Assembly (NCBI GenBank): GCA_032622095.1
Contig: CP136068.1
Location: forward strand, 133,743,989-133,807,988
DNA from: Siphonodentalium dalli
Taxonomy: Eukaryota > Mollusca > Scaphopoda > Gadilida > Siphonodentaliidae
Direction: 5' to 3'
DNA length: 64,000 bases
Shown here: piece by piece, positions 25,368 to 38,566 of the stretch
Position numbering within the stretch: position 1 is the stretch's first letter
Layout of the letters: each line of letters begins with the position of its first letter
Made by a program: the position numbers and the translations under genes
The notes under the pieces: model-generated
The model's database searches: none
Told to the model about the DNA's origin: nothing
The model's input: only the letters and a program-made list of their open reading frames with translations

Positions 25368-25834
25368 TAAGTACCTAAACTTTTGGTACTCCAGAGTACC
25401 ACTTTTGGTACTCCAGAGTACCACTTTTGGTACTCCAGAGTACCTAAACTTTTGGTACTCCAGAGTACCTAAACATTTGGTACTCCAGAGTACCACATTT
25501 GGTACTACAGAGTGCCACTTTTGGTACTCCAGAGTACCTAAACTTTTGGTACTCCAGAGTACCTAAACTTTTGGTACTCCAGAGTACCACTTTTGGTACT
25601 CCAGAGTGCCACTTTTGGTACTCCAGAGTACCTAAACTGTTGGTACTCCAGAGTACCTAAACTTTTGGTACTCCAGAGTACCACTTTTGGTACTCCAGAG
25701 TACCTAAACTTTTGGTACCCCAGAGTACCTAAACTTTTGGTACCCCAGAGTACCAGACAGTTGGTACTCCCCCTGAGACAAAGCTTAGTACCTACGTAGG
25801 TACTATGAAGTACCTATTTTTTTAAGAGTGTACC
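25368..25834. repeat. GTAC hairpin minisatellite, unit B
   Basis: About 17 near-identical units of GGTACTCCAGAGTACC are separated by TAAACTTTT or ACTTTT, giving periods of 22-25 bp. Each unit is a near-perfect inverted repeat (GGTACTC / GAGTACC) with a 2-base centre. The array closes with two copies of TTTTAAGAGTGTA. It opens reading frames only because it is repetitive. Confidence 0.88.
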
Positions 25835-26884
25835 TATTGTTTTAAGAGTGTATCATCGCTCGATCGCTCGATATCAAATTGATGATTGGGTGTGGCGATT
25901 ACGTGGTCCACGATAAATGGTCACATTGAAATGAAAAAAACAAAAACATGGCGGCATCGAATAATATTATCTTATTTATAATGTATAACAACGGAGGAAA
26001 CAATATTATAGCCGGCTTACACATTTTATGTTTGATCCATCCTCGTTCTTTATAGCGTAAAACCAGTAATGTACGTTGACAGGGTGGTATTTAAGAATAA
26101 GGAAGTGTTTTCTCAACATATATTTTTGTTTGTGAAACAGAACCTAATTTGCGTTTAATAAACCTTGAAAATTGTTATCCCTGTTTGATGTTATAATCTA
26201 CGAAAATCGGCCAATGATTAATCATTGATATTTTCCTCTGCGAGAAATCAGCAATATTCAGTGATCTGACCAACTTCAACCAGCAACAGGCTGAGGGCAG
26301 TGAGGTTACAGTGAGGTTTGTCAACTCATATGACGTCATACGAAGAATAGCGGCGGAGATAGCCGAACTACCGGTGGAGGTATTATTTATTTATTTTTCG
26401 GCTTATTTATTACGCGATAATTATGGGCCATTGTGTTCATAATAGGGGTTGCTTTCCGATAGTGTTTTGTTGTATTCATCAGGATAGCAATCCTTTAATT
26501 GGTTGTTCACCCAGACCTGTTTAAGATGTTTGGTTTATAATGTTTACTTTAATTACACACAAATTAAGAAATTTGGCCGATTATTTCAGAAATTCAAACA
26601 AATTGTACTCCACGTGCAGGAACAGGTCACGGAACTCCTGAAATCGAGGTATTAACCTCCAATTAAGTACAAAACCATTATCGAGGTTTCATACTAAGTA
26701 ATATAATGCGGATTGTTTCATTTTGCACTGTGCAATGTAGTCTATGTAACTGATCACATAAACTCGAAGAACCTTGATCGGTACTTAATTCGATGTTTAA
26801 ACACCATGGCACCATTTAGAATCTAACATGCCACGTTCAATTTGCCGTCGAATTTTTTCCTAAATTCGAGAGCTTGGTACATGG

Positions 26885-27145
26885 GCAGGTTCTCCGCATA
26901 GTACCACTATATTTGTTACTCTGGAGTACCAAATATCTAGGTATTATACATAGTACCTAGATAGTTGGTACTCCAGATTACCCGAACAGGTAGACCAGAG
27001 TACCTGTCTTGATATTTGGTGCCCCAGTGTACATGGACAGGTAATTGAGAGTACCAAATTCGGTACACCAGAGTACCATAGTTGGTACTCCAGACAAGTT
27101 CAGTACCAACGTATGTACTCTGGAATAGCCATTTTAAGAGTGTAT
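26885..27145. repeat. GTAC-rich minisatellite, unit C
   Basis: Short, diverged version of the array, introduced by CTTGGTACATGGGCAGGTTC as in unit B (25109) and closed by CCATTTTAAGAGTGTA. Confidence 0.7.
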
Positions 27146-29841
27146 GTGTTTACTAATGTTGCCAGTGAGAGAGTGGCCCAAGTGAATTTCAGTGAAATGC
27201 ACTTGAGAGCGTGCAATAGTGAGTGCAACAATATAAAATGTCTCAATGTATCAATACTCTAATGTTTGTGCTTTACGGTTGTCTGTATGTCTGTTTCATC
27301 TTATTGTTATATTTATTTCCTCAATAAAAAAACGTATTTTTCATTCTCTTTCTTGATAAGCGGAAAATTGGCCAAGGACATTCTGAATTATTTTCTGTCA
27401 ACTCGGACCGTTGTTTTTAATCAACTAACTTGGTGTGCGCATTTAATTGTACTTCATTTTGGAGCTCTGATATGATCTGTATATCAGATGACTGCGTTCA
27501 TGCTAATAATGCCAACTGTTAGTGTTATGTCACCGCCTACCACCCATGAATCCTGAATACCAGTGGACATGGAGGAGAGAATCCTGCGTACCGGTTAATA
27601 ATATTAATCCAGGTCATGGTTATTTCACACTAATATGGTAATATTCCCACATTGGCTGAAGTAATGTCCATAAATTCATCACACCAACAATGAATATAAG
27701 AGTGACTTACATCAAAATATATCATTTATCAAATTAGTAAAATCTGATGCTATAAGATCTGCATGCCAGCTTTGTTGCAGAATCCGGCATACCGGTTTAA
27801 ATGGGCATATGCATGGACTCAAGGGCCCGAATACCAGTTAACATATGGTCTGAATCATGCATACTACTTCAATCACCAGAATCCCGCGTACCACAGATGG
27901 GTGATGGCACCCTCAAATAAATAAAAAGTAAAGCATGTACCGAAACGTCCACGACATACTGGAAGCATACCTTTTCGCGCAGTATTTGCCCACAATATAT
28001 ACAAATAAGTTCATATTGGACCTAAATATCTACATAATTATGTTCATAATGGACTTATTTTTTATTCTGAAATAACCTCATGCCTAGTGGACTTATTCCA
28101 GTTATTCCGTTTACAGCGCGGGTCTCAGTTAACTATTAAACACATTATAAAGAGCGCACATTTGGAAAGTCGGTTTATTAATTGTGTTTTTGAAATAAAG
28201 GTTAATATGAGCTTATTATAAGGTTAACAGGTTGACAAAAACAGACACAAGCGCTTCGTATTATCCAATTCAGACAAACTGCACACTTACATCATAGTTG
28301 TCACACATTTGCCGAAGCATCGACGTAAGTGTAGGTCGACGGCTGAAGTAATATCCATAGCTTCGACATATATCAAGGGGCATTCGACTAAATTACCTCA
28401 AAATATGAGACAATAATCAAAATATGTGCAATTTTGTGTTATAAAAGCTGTGTACCAGCCTTTGTTTTGAATCCTGAAAAAATATCGGATAGATTGGTCA
28501 TATGAATCGCGAGTGAATTCTGCGCACGACTTGCGTACCAGCTAAAGAGTAACGCCCTCATTTCCAATAGTGTATACCAAATCAGCCGTAAATACCCGTG
28601 GCATATTAGCAGGAATAATGGTTTTAATCGAAGTTATGCGGCCAGCGAAGTCTTTCAATTTGAACCAATTATTTGAACGTTATCGCACAGCCGTCTCTTT
28701 CGCTGGAATAGAAAGCAATCCGTTATAATATAATCAGGTGTATCAGTAGGATGAACCAGACCTGATAACCTTTATTATGTAATTCTGAAGGAGGATCCAT
28801 CTCATACAAACGTCTAACCCACACACAAATGTAACATGAAGTCATCCCTGTGTCAATAACGAAATCACTTTAGAGCACAAGTATTCGCTCCCGCCCTGCA
28901 CATTACAATTAATGCAGGGAGGCACCATCCATCATAATCGATGATTCGCCTGATTTTCATGCAAAATACTGCATCATAAATGTTCATTGTGCAGTAACCG
29001 GCCTGCAATTATAGCGTCATCACAGCGCGTCAAATAAAATCCTACTTTTAGCAGATCCGCCTCCTCAAATTGACGGAAATATGTATCTAATAGCTGCATT
29101 GTGTCTTTTACGTCACGATTGTAAAACCAACGGCAAAACGCAGATTAGTATTTACTATCGATGGTATTACACGGAGAGCACATTATACATGTAGTTGGAG
29201 CCAAACAACTGACATTGAAGCAGACGGCAGTCATTTTAGTAGGGGTGAAAAATGCAAGGGCGTCAGTAAAAAAGTGAAATTGTGCGGCTAGTATTTTCTT
29301 ATTGAACAATTATTCTAATTTATGGATTGTTTTGTTGCATAAAAATTGCGTGTCGCTATATTCACTGTCCAATGGCATCACAAAGGGTACCCACTCGATT
29401 TTTAGGACTTTTTTTGGATCGCATGTATTTATCTCGAATCGTTTATTAACAAAAGCACGTCATTATCCAATTTTTAGTGACCAGAATTGATAGCTGAATT
29501 AAAATTAGACAATAACCGTTAAAAAGTAACGAAACTTCGTGTCACCGTACGATTCACCAAACTGAAGGTCTTTCGATTGTACCAGTAGCCACATAGTGAA
29601 AACTCATTTCTAGTCAAGTTTCTTTTTATATATGTGCTTTTATCGGGCTGAACTTAGGTCTGCATTGAGGTGTCATAATTAATTATCGTCTTAATTGCAG
29701 CGACAAAAACCAGTCTATATGTTAAATTTTGAGTACTATGATGTTGGGAGTTTAAAAAGCGACATATAATTATACAACATACCCTTACGCATGTGGTTCG
29801 TTAGTTACACTGGCGTATGGTAATATTATATATACTTACGA
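27146..29841. other. Non-coding stretch with diffuse degenerate repeats
   Basis: No gene recognised. Words of the type AATCC(T/G)G(C/A)(G/A)TACC recur at about 27580, 27783, 27828 and 27885. The zone GGCTGAAGTAAT(G/A)TCCAT occurs at 27654 and 28341, so two diverged copies of an unknown repeat are present. Confidence 0.4.
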
Positions 29842-29925
29842 GCAAATTTGGCGAATTATAAATAATATCTCATTCAACAACCTGGGTTCGTTTTGGCTGG
29901 GAAAATCTTTTGGCCAATTGTTTGG
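29842..29925 (+). repeat. Dispersed repeat copy, matches 41727-41816
   Basis: The segment from ATTTGGCGAATTATAA through TCTCATTCAACAAC, GGCTGGGAAA and TTTTGGCCAATTGTTTGG is shared in direct orientation with 41727-41816. The two copies lie about 11.9 kb apart, one to the left of the nested element at 30002 and one to the right of the hAT remnant. Confidence 0.7.
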
Positions 29926-30485
29926 CTATTTCTGAAAATGTTTGACCATTTAAAAAAAGTTTTGCCACAAGAATAACCGAAATATGGCATAATCTAGAAA
30001 TCAGGGCCCTGTTTCATGAAAGCAACTTATGACATAGTTGGGACTTAAGATGGTCATAAGTTCAAACTTCAGTCATAAGTGCGTTTCACGAACAAGGTCT
30101 TAATTTAAGATGGTCTTAACTTTGGTCTTAACTTTAAGACTGCTGTGAGGTGTCATAAGATAATCTTAAAGTTAAGACCAACGTGATAATTGGAATATCG
30201 ATCACAAGTATGGCGGCCTATGTTATTTTGCAAATTACGGAGATATATGTACATTGTCTGGGTGGGCAATTCGTCGTCTGGTATACAGGGTCGTGGCTAC
30301 AGAGTGTCCAACTACACCCCCTTAAACAACACCAAATTATCTTTGGGTTTAAACATTCCAACTGGTACCTCAAACTTTCCAAAACCAAAGTTTGGAGAGG
30401 GCACCCCCACCGTATCCCATTAGGGTTAGTTTGGTAAAAACAATTCAGAGCACAGGTTTATCATCAGGAACGTGGCGAATGGGGT

Positions 30486-30740
30486 TTGTGTGTTGTCTAC
30501 CCCCCCCCCCCCCCCCCACACACACTTTGGTCAAAATGTTTAGCAATTGGAAATTTCATGCCTGACAAGGTTAACAGTTTCGAACTGTTGGAATATTTGA
30601 TATACCAATTGGAAAGTTTAAATCCAACGGGTGGGGTGGACATGGCATTTCGCGAACATGGAAGTTTGGCCCGCTTCAATTAAGGGGCGGGTGCAGTTGG
30701 AAATTGCACGATATACCCCCCCCCCACACACACACACAGA
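30486..30740 (+). repeat. Poly-C and CA-rich low-complexity tracts
   Basis: A run of 17 C lies at about 30501-30517 and a C-run leading into (CA)n lies at about 30714-30738. The sequence between them is an unremarkable open frame without recognised motifs. Confidence 0.7.
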
Positions 30741-32611
30741 GACCAACTAGCCACCACCGAGCCTCGTCGAATGTAGGATATAGTCAATTATCAGCTGTGT
30801 ATGTGACCTATAGATAATATATATTATAAAATTGTATTACCCACGAATTAAACTTTTGATAAGAATTATGGCCTAGCTCAAAGCTCACAATCTCCTCTAT
30901 GTTATCCCATATGTGTGTGGGGAGATGGGGTAAAATGAGATCAATTAATGTATTGATTCTTTCCTCTTTCCAAATTTCCGTCGGCTGTTTACAAAGCAGA
31001 TATGTCATATAGGAAAGGTAACACAAACGCTCTTTATCAAAATATGTTTTAGAATAGTGACAATTTTCTATAGAGAATATTATTTTTATTGAGTTTATGC
31101 CCACGCCCATATGTCGTGATTTTCAAGGCTGTCCAAATTTTTGTCATGTTTTTTTTTTGCAGGGGTGGGATGACCGTTGTACAGCATACTGTATATATGA
31201 TATACAAACCCGTAATGATGACACCCCTTAATAAATCGCCGCCTGATCATTGCTCTCAGTGGATTAACTCGGCGTGAATCCATGGTCGCAGTCATGCATC
31301 GATCCATATAATTATATTGTCTTATTTCTGACACCGACACTCGTCAGTAAACGCAACGCTCGTCATTTTAAGAGCCTGCGATGTACTCATGTTCGAATTT
31401 ACATCGTGGAACTCATACAAGTCTAAGATCCATATGCGAATATAATGCCACTGACTATAGACACTACGATACATGCGCTGATTCGCCCACCCCACCACAG
31501 TCGCTATCCAGCATCCCTGTCACACAATAATGTCAACTCGGACTCGGTTCTTTCTCGATAACCTCTCAATGCCGTACATAAAGATTGCACAAGCCCACAT
31601 TTTTTTGTTCCGGACTGTAGAAAATTGTCGATAACCACACTGTAAAAATAGGTGTTTAGGATCTCAACACAATGTTAAACGCAATACCGTTACAGTTTTC
31701 ACACGCGTCAACGCATTTATTTTCTAAATGGAATGTTTATTATCTAAACGTCACGTTTTTAATGAATAAATGTCAATTATGTTTAGAAAATAAACTAATG
31801 TGTTTAAGGAATAAACACATAGTGTTAACATGGCGTTTTGTTTCTAAACATATTGATGTGTTTATTACCTAAACACCACGTTTGTGTCATTAAACACATA
31901 TAATGTTTTGGAAATAAACGCATTATAATAACATGCCATTTAGGTTATAAACATAATAATGTGTTTAGCTGATGTGTTGATGTGTTTAGGTTAAAAACAC
32001 ATCCGGGCGTTTATGTGGTTGTTCCACTTTACACACACATGGACACGTTTATAAGACGAAATATGTTTATAAAATAGAATGTGTTTATTCAAGTAACATA
32101 TTTAACAGTAACAGGATAGTCAAATTTACATATGTGTAACAGCTACAGACAAAACATAAGTAAAATCATGCATTCTCACAGTTCAATAGTTATATTATTT
32201 TCAGGCTGATTTTGATATTAGGTCTAAAAATAGTGATGTTTCCGCTAACAGACGGGGAAAAAATTAGGGGCGGGCGTAAATATATATATATATTTTTTTA
32301 ACATTCATTTATGGATTATATTCATCTGTTTTTCCAAGGGACTTGTAATAAACATATGGTGCTAAATAAGCACTGTAATGGTGGGATTTGAATACAAATG
32401 AGCCTAACTACATGTACCTTTATTCGGGTCCAGAGAATACAATCAGAGATGATAAAGGAAATTTTAATTAGGTTTTTGCAAGTATTAATTGTTTCACGGG
32501 TTAGTACAATAGTAGGGGCGGATGTCTGGAAATATCACTATTTTGTTTACCTAAGCAGTAATGCATTATGGAAATTTATACGGTTCTCAGGATTCTTGAG
32601 ACCTTAAAGGG

Positions 32612-32935
32612 TAATGTATACTAAATCCAGTACTTTTGGGACCATCTCCGTTTATACTCAACAGATTATGTGTAAGAAATGAATGAATTTGAGCCATGGA
32701 TTAGTGCAAAATCCACTCATATACTCTATGAACGATGCAAATAACATGGCAATTATAATGAATATGAATTTATGACTCATTTTAATTATAATTGCCATGA
32801 CGTTTGCATTGTTATTAGAACACATGAGTGTATTTTGCGCTCATCCATGGCTGTAATTTATTCATTTGTTCCATAGATTATTTTGAGTATAAAAGGAGAT
32901 GATCCTACAAAATGCCAGATTTAGGGTACATTGGT
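32612..32935. repeat. Foldback MITE copy 1, about 320 bp palindrome
   Basis: The outer ends are TGTATACTAAATCCAG and, on the opposite strand, TGTACCCTAAATCTGG. The arms pair through TTTATACTCAA / TTGAGTATAAA, GAGCCATGGATTAG and GGCAATTATAAT. A second, shorter copy lies at 45060-45284. Confidence 0.75.
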
Positions 32936-34340
32936 ACAGCCCCCCCCCCCTTTAAAAACAACGAAAAAACAGCTTGCCTAGACAAAGTCCAAAACTAATT
33001 GCTACAAAGTAATCTATATATAATTCCAAAATGTTTGCTGCCTTGCACCTAATACAACTGAGTTATTCCAATAGTTCTCTGTGGTAATGTCAAAATGTGC
33101 TATTTTCCATGACTGCTCATAGTACTGGTGTATACAAATTATGTTTCACATAAATATTAACACATTAAAAAAGACTGCATTATAAACATATTTAATATGT
33201 AGCTATAATTTCTACATACTATTGACCTAACGATAGATATGTCGTAATTCGGTCTGGAGCCATGAATATATCCTTGAAAATTCAGCACAAAGGATATGAA
33301 AATAGGCATAACATTGTAGATGGTGCTAAAAGTTATTCCATTAAATATACGGATGGCCTTTGCGCTGTGTATTGTGTTATAAATCTCTGCTTAAAATTGA
33401 AGCCAGATTATTTACAACATACCGATATAGCGCTCGCTAATCCTCGCCACTCAAGATATTTCAATATTGATTGATCACAGTAAATCACTCTCCGAAAAAA
33501 GTTGCCACTTTGTTCATTATTTTGCTTATCAAACACTAATTATGTCATGTATATAAACAAATGCTTAGTTCACACAAAGTGTGTTTTGTGGGTAACCAGC
33601 CAACCAAGGCCATCAGTGCCGTTAAAATGTTAAATATATCAAATTTGTCTATATATACAAGCTTGACTACAGAAAGATAGTCAAGTAAATGATTATTGAA
33701 AACAAAAAATAATAGTCATGTTCGAATTAATAAAACATACTTGACACAATTGTGTCTTGAATTTACTACAGCTACGCACATGGTTCAGTGGCTGAAGGAT
33801 TAGCCAATATGTGTCGACTGTAGTATCACGATGACATTCTTCAAGCTAATTGAACTATCATTAGATCAATTGACTACACAAGTAAATAACACTCCTCCAT
33901 TGGCAAAATAGTCTCTAAGCTCAGACATAATAAATGGCCAAGAGGCAACGAACAGCTTCAAATGGTGAAATTGGGTCATTACTATGCAACCAAATCCGAA
34001 CATCGTCGCCTACAACAACTGCTCCCTCCATATCTCCGCTGTCCTCCGAAAGAAAGAGCACCAATTTGGGGGATGTCTGACGATTTGTTTTCGTTTCTTT
34101 ATCCAAGTCTTCAGACATCACACCCTAGAAAGGAAGACACATTCTAATTAATATTTGTGGATTTTAAGGACCGAATTTACTCAAACATGCTCAAAGCGTA
34201 TTGATTTGTTCACTCCAGAATGAAGCAAATAATAAACACAATGGCACGCCTCAAAATCAAATAAAAAAACAAACAAACGAACCAAAACAATATTTGTCCA
34301 CCTTGCATACATAACGAGTCATAGGCAACCATAGCAGGGC

Positions 34341-34829
34341 TTAAAGGTACGGGAGGCCATGCTGTGAAAATATTTCCATCGGTTAAAAACCGCCACAAAC
34401 AGAAAGAATATTAAAATGTAGACAGACTTTGTCCGTATACAAATAAGCAATATCGCATAAACAGTATGTTATTGTCATATGTTTGACCATTGTTATGTAA
34501 ACAAAAGCATAACAAGTTACTTTCCTGGTGTTTGTTTATATTATGATGGTAAACATAAAGAGCGTTCGTTGTTGCTGAATCCTGACATGGAACTAATAAA
34601 GAGCGTTTATATCATTTGTGTGTGATTAGCCAGTAACACTGTGCTGTCTTCTGTGACACAATCAGGCTCTTGCTTAGGTAAAATATAGTAGGTATGTATG
34701 ATAGCATGCTGTTTACGCGATGTTCATGGTATATATGAACGAAACTGTATGCGTTTTAATGTTTTTCTGTTAACGGTGATTGGAACAAATATGAATATTT
34801 TCGACAACTAAGGCCTCGGGTGCCTTTAA
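34341..34829 (+). mobile_element. MITE family with TTAAAGGTACGGG ends, copy A
   Basis: Bounded by TTAAAGGTACGGGAGGC and GGCCTCGGGTGCCTTTAA, which are near inverted repeats. The internal words AAACCGCC, CATAAACAGTATGTTATTGT, AAAGAGCG and CAGGCTCTTG are shared with copies at 35631, 42385 (reverse) and 60704. It is about 490 bp with no coding frame. The outer TTAA may be the target duplication. Confidence 0.75.
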
Positions 34830-35630
34830 TATTCCATGTTATTTGTGTGACAAACACTGCATGTCCTGAATCAAAATTGATTTGCACAATTGCCAACATC
34901 TGATTTGTGTTAAAAACAAACTAATTTTAGTGGAAAAATATTAGCAGTAGTTTGGCTGAAACGACGATAGCTGTCAGTTGAAGGAAGTCCTGTTGAATGT
35001 TGATTGCGAAAAACATTTTCGACTTTTCGTTGCCTGAAACGGAAGTGCAGTTTGGAAATCCATGCATTACCCGCTTCAAAACCCAACCCCGCTCGTGGCT
35101 GCGGCCCTCGTAGTCTGATTTTGGAACATCATGCTGATATTTAGATTCCTAACTATCAAAAGATCAGAATAAATTTAGATTCTCCTCACTTTCAATGGAT
35201 TTTGAGCCCTGCATAGGCAATGGTAGAGACCTCATTGATAAACAGAAAAGTGCCAAAAATAACTAGAGGTGTGACTGTCCCAATGGGACTACGGATACCC
35301 CCCTGTTTTTAAAATACTAAGATGTTTCACATGTCAGTAAACATTTAGTTAAAATAATAAAATAACAGTTCCCATTGCAGGTGTACAACCATAACCCTAA
35401 TCTTAAACCTATTGACCGAAAAATGTAGGAAATGCACAGGTTCCCATGGTACTAAATATCAGTGCCAAGATTAAAAAACATTGACCGAATGTAGGAATAA
35501 AAGATCGGACAAAATTATGCATGTTGCATAAAGAGTTTCTAAGTCGTAAAAGGGGGATAACTCCACCAACAAATGTCAAACAGACGTCATTTAAATTATT
35601 GATAAGATTCAAGGAGATTTAACTCAATAT

Positions 35631-36159
35631 TTAAAGATACGGGTGGCGTTGGCGGTGGGTATGCTGTTAAAATATTCACCTCCACCAAAAACCGCCTTAA
35701 ACAGAAAGAATAATAAAATATAGACATACTTTGTTATTATACCAATCAGAAATATGGCATAAACAGTATTTTATTGTCAAATGTTTTTCCTTTGTTATGT
35801 AAACAAAAGCAAAAAAACGTTACAGAACCTGGCTTTTGTTTAGATCCGGATATGGTCAACATAAAGAGCGTTATTTGTTACTGTATTTCTTATATTGAAA
35901 TAATAAAGAGCGTTTATATCATTTGTGTGTGAATAACCAATAAAATTTCGCTGTGTATGTAAATAGCAGCAAAACGTCTACATAACAAGATCAGGCTCTT
36001 GTTTACGTACACAATCGTACGCCTTGACGACAATATACTATTTACGCGCTGATTATGTTTGGCATATGAACAAAACTATGTATATTTAATATTCCTTCTG
36101 CTAATGGCGATTTGAACAAATATGAATAATTATGCAACGAACGCCGCCCGTGCCTTTAA
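35631..36159 (+). mobile_element. MITE family with TTAAAGGTACGGG ends, copy B
   Basis: Same orientation as copy A, 1.3 kb downstream. It runs from TTAAAGATACGGGTGGCG to CGCCCGTGCCTTTAA. The order of internal words matches copy A, including AAAGAGCGTT twice and CAGGCTCTTGTTTACGTA. Confidence 0.75.
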
Positions 36160-38540
36160 TTATTTGGTTCAAATTTCACAAAATATAAATGATTACTACC
36201 ATCTATTCTATGTAAAACTAGGGACAGCACAATTTTTTGTCTTGAAATTAAGTTAATGCAATGATGGTTTGAAATTAAAATTTAATGTGGTTCAAATCAC
36301 AGCCCAAAATTATATATTTATAATATAAGTATATACCACACATTACCAGAATTTTCCCACATAGTTTTAGTTTACATGTTATTGTTCAGTGTTGACACTG
36401 TTGTTACGTCAGTGTTGATGTTCAATTATTGTCAATATGAATTTTCAAAAATATGGATTAAAAACTTGAAAAAGTAACACAATAAACATGCCATGCATGT
36501 ACTATGATTATAGCCTACTAGTATATCGGTAAAGTTAAGTACATGTGCAATAGTAGTATTAGTACATGTAATAATCATGTAGCTAGGCTACATGTATATA
36601 TTAAACTTAAACATTAAATAAAAGTTAAAAATCATATGAATACAAACTTTTTAAAAGATTTATTTGGGAAAATTGGGTAAATTCTCTAAATTAGTCCTTA
36701 CATGTACTGTATGATATGAATTTCTAGTTTTAATACTCAAATTGTTAGATGAATCTGTCACTTCACCCACCACTCGCAGACGAGTCGCGGAGCAGTAATG
36801 GCCGTCAGCCACTTTCAGTTTGACTGTGAGTGACTTGTCAGCAGATTTTACTTGTTTTCGATATGTTTTAAAAGTAGATCAACCGCAGTTGCAAAGAAAA
36901 TGTACTTACTAAATTGAGAAAGTATCCAAGAATTGAAATATTGCTGTTGTTATCTTGTTGTGGAAATAAACAAACCGACACAAACTCTGATCAACGACTC
37001 AATGTCGACATCTTTGTTCCTCTTCATCTTTGAATAACGTGCTGCCAACACGCGCATGCGCCGGAATCAAAATCTGTGGGTCGGTGCTGTGAAATCGCGG
37101 AATCGAATTACACCCTAAACGCCAATATATCTGTCAATGGGTCTGTCTGATTAAACACATTGTTTAGCTGGATGTCGTATAACAATTAAAGAAGAATATG
37201 GCCATCGTTGTTATCGACATACAATAATGCTGCCACACGCAGGGAATCTTGGGGCTCATATGTCCCGCAGGCTCTATTTGTTGCATATGAAGCGGGAGGG
37301 GTAATAAAATGAATAAACATTCGCCGTAATCAACACCCAAATCCTGGTGGGTTTTTTCCCCCGATTTTCTGCAATAATGACATTAATGTGTACACAATCA
37401 GCGGGTTCAATTTATGTCTAGACTTGAGCATTGAGAAATTCTACAATCCATGTAGCCAATACATTATATTTGTTGTATAGACTGTATGGTATATGCCCGA
37501 TATGCTATTGCAACAAGTTAAACACTTTGTCGCTATACACCTACACATAAACACATATAGGTATAATCCATCAAAATATGAAACGTGCCGTTTAGGTTCC
37601 AAACATTTTATAAACAGCTAAATGCCTATTAAACGCATATAACGTCAATTAGTATTTACAGTGCAGTCTAAATGAGCGGGAACTTAACTTACTACTTAAG
37701 TAGGACTTAATCTTGTTTTGTGAAACGCGTTCTTGAAACGGAAAAGTTACATCATAAGATCCACCTTAGATCTTAGATTAAGTCCATCTTAAGATAATCT
37801 TATGACCTTGCTTCATGAAACAGGCCCCTGACTCTGAAACTAAAATATAAAGAAACACGCAACTATAGCACTAAACTGTCACTTGCTTAATAAAGTACAT
37901 CATTATTGCATGTAATCATCATTGTAAGCATGAGTGACTTTAGATAAATTGTTATTCACACACATGCGAGCAACTGCTGATTAGCTGATAACGGAATAAG
38001 GGTTTCATGGAGCTCTGAGCTTCAGCATTTGTATATGGCGAAACTGGCATGTTCCCCATTACTCTTTTAAACTGAAACTTCGCGCCCTCTCATATTGGGG
38101 AACTATGAAATGACATCGAATGCCTTTAATGTTATATTATGTTCAATATTCAATGTATTTAAATAATAAATGCAACAACACATGGATCAAAAACACAGAA
38201 GACAATGTTAACAATCTTGGTATGGGATATATATATCTGGAATGATCAGTCCCTGAATTCTTTGCATCGACTCACCACAAATGATAAAAAACGGCTAGAA
38301 GATGTTTTTTTTTCTTCCAAGAATGGAGAGGAACTATAGCCATATATGCATGCTATCGAATTGTTAAGATAAAATTCGGTCGTGAGACATATATATCGTG
38401 TATATATAAAAACTTAGTAACTTACCAGTTGAATCGGGATCGTGGGTAAGTTCAGATTACTCTGACAGAAAATGTACTTTATGTAATTTATAATTCGGTG
38501 ACGAATTCCATGTAATTTTAAAATTCCCTGCACTACAGGG

Positions 38541-38566
38541 ATATATATATATATATATATATATAT
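38541..38566. repeat. (AT)n microsatellite
   Basis: Uninterrupted AT dinucleotide run of about 26 bases. Confidence 0.9.

Larger units (their letters stand above)
18720..27145 (+). repeat. Non-coding block present about three times in tandem
   Basis: Unit A runs about 18720-22030, unit B 22031-26175 and a shorter unit C 26176-27145. Marker words recur in the same order. GGGACAAGATG with TATAACCTCCGAAAA is at 18757 and 22056. CTTTAACAA(T/G)GTTGTAGGGC is at 19340 and 22640. CAGACCTGTTTAAGATGTTTG is at 21180 and 26511, with a near copy at 24777. CACACAAATTAAGAAAT follows each of these. The offset between A and B is about 3.3 kb. Units end in GTAC-rich arrays and, at two of three ends, TTTTAAGAGTGTA. 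No conserved open frame runs through the units, so protein coding is unlikely. Confidence 0.7.
31638..37663. mobile_element. Non-autonomous CACTG-ended (EnSpm/CACTA-like) element
   Basis: The ends are CACTGTAAAAATA on the left and, on the opposite strand, CACTGTAAATACT on the right, each flanked by the dinucleotide CA. Just inside both ends lie clusters of short repeats in both orientations (TGTTTA, TAAACAC, GTTTAGG): 31650-32110 on the left and about 37510-37650 on the right. CACTR ends, subterminal repeat clusters and 2-3 bp duplications are traits of the EnSpm/CACTA superfamily. No transposase remains. It carries at least three later insertions. Confidence 0.55.
30002..37830. mobile_element. 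Outer nested element with CAGGGSCC/TGTTTCATGAA inverted ends
   Basis: The left end is CAGGGCCCTGTTTCATGAA. The right end, read from the other strand, is CAGGGGCCTGTTTCATGAA. Both continue into zones rich in CTTAAGAT, CATAAG and TCTTAA words (30030-30180 and 37690-37805). No long transposase frame is visible, and no matching target duplication was found. It may be one large non-autonomous element filled by later insertions, or two separate small copies facing each other. Confidence 0.5.

Noticed and set aside
25593-25799. Open frame with repeated TFGTPEYLN and WYSRVPKLL words
   Set aside because: It is simply the translation of the GTAC minisatellite. Stops and frame follow the repeat period, not coding constraint.
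30190-30683. Open frames near the poly-C tract that could be an exon
   Set aside because: No recognised motif, and frames on both strands are of similar length. The surrounding sequence is part of the nested element.
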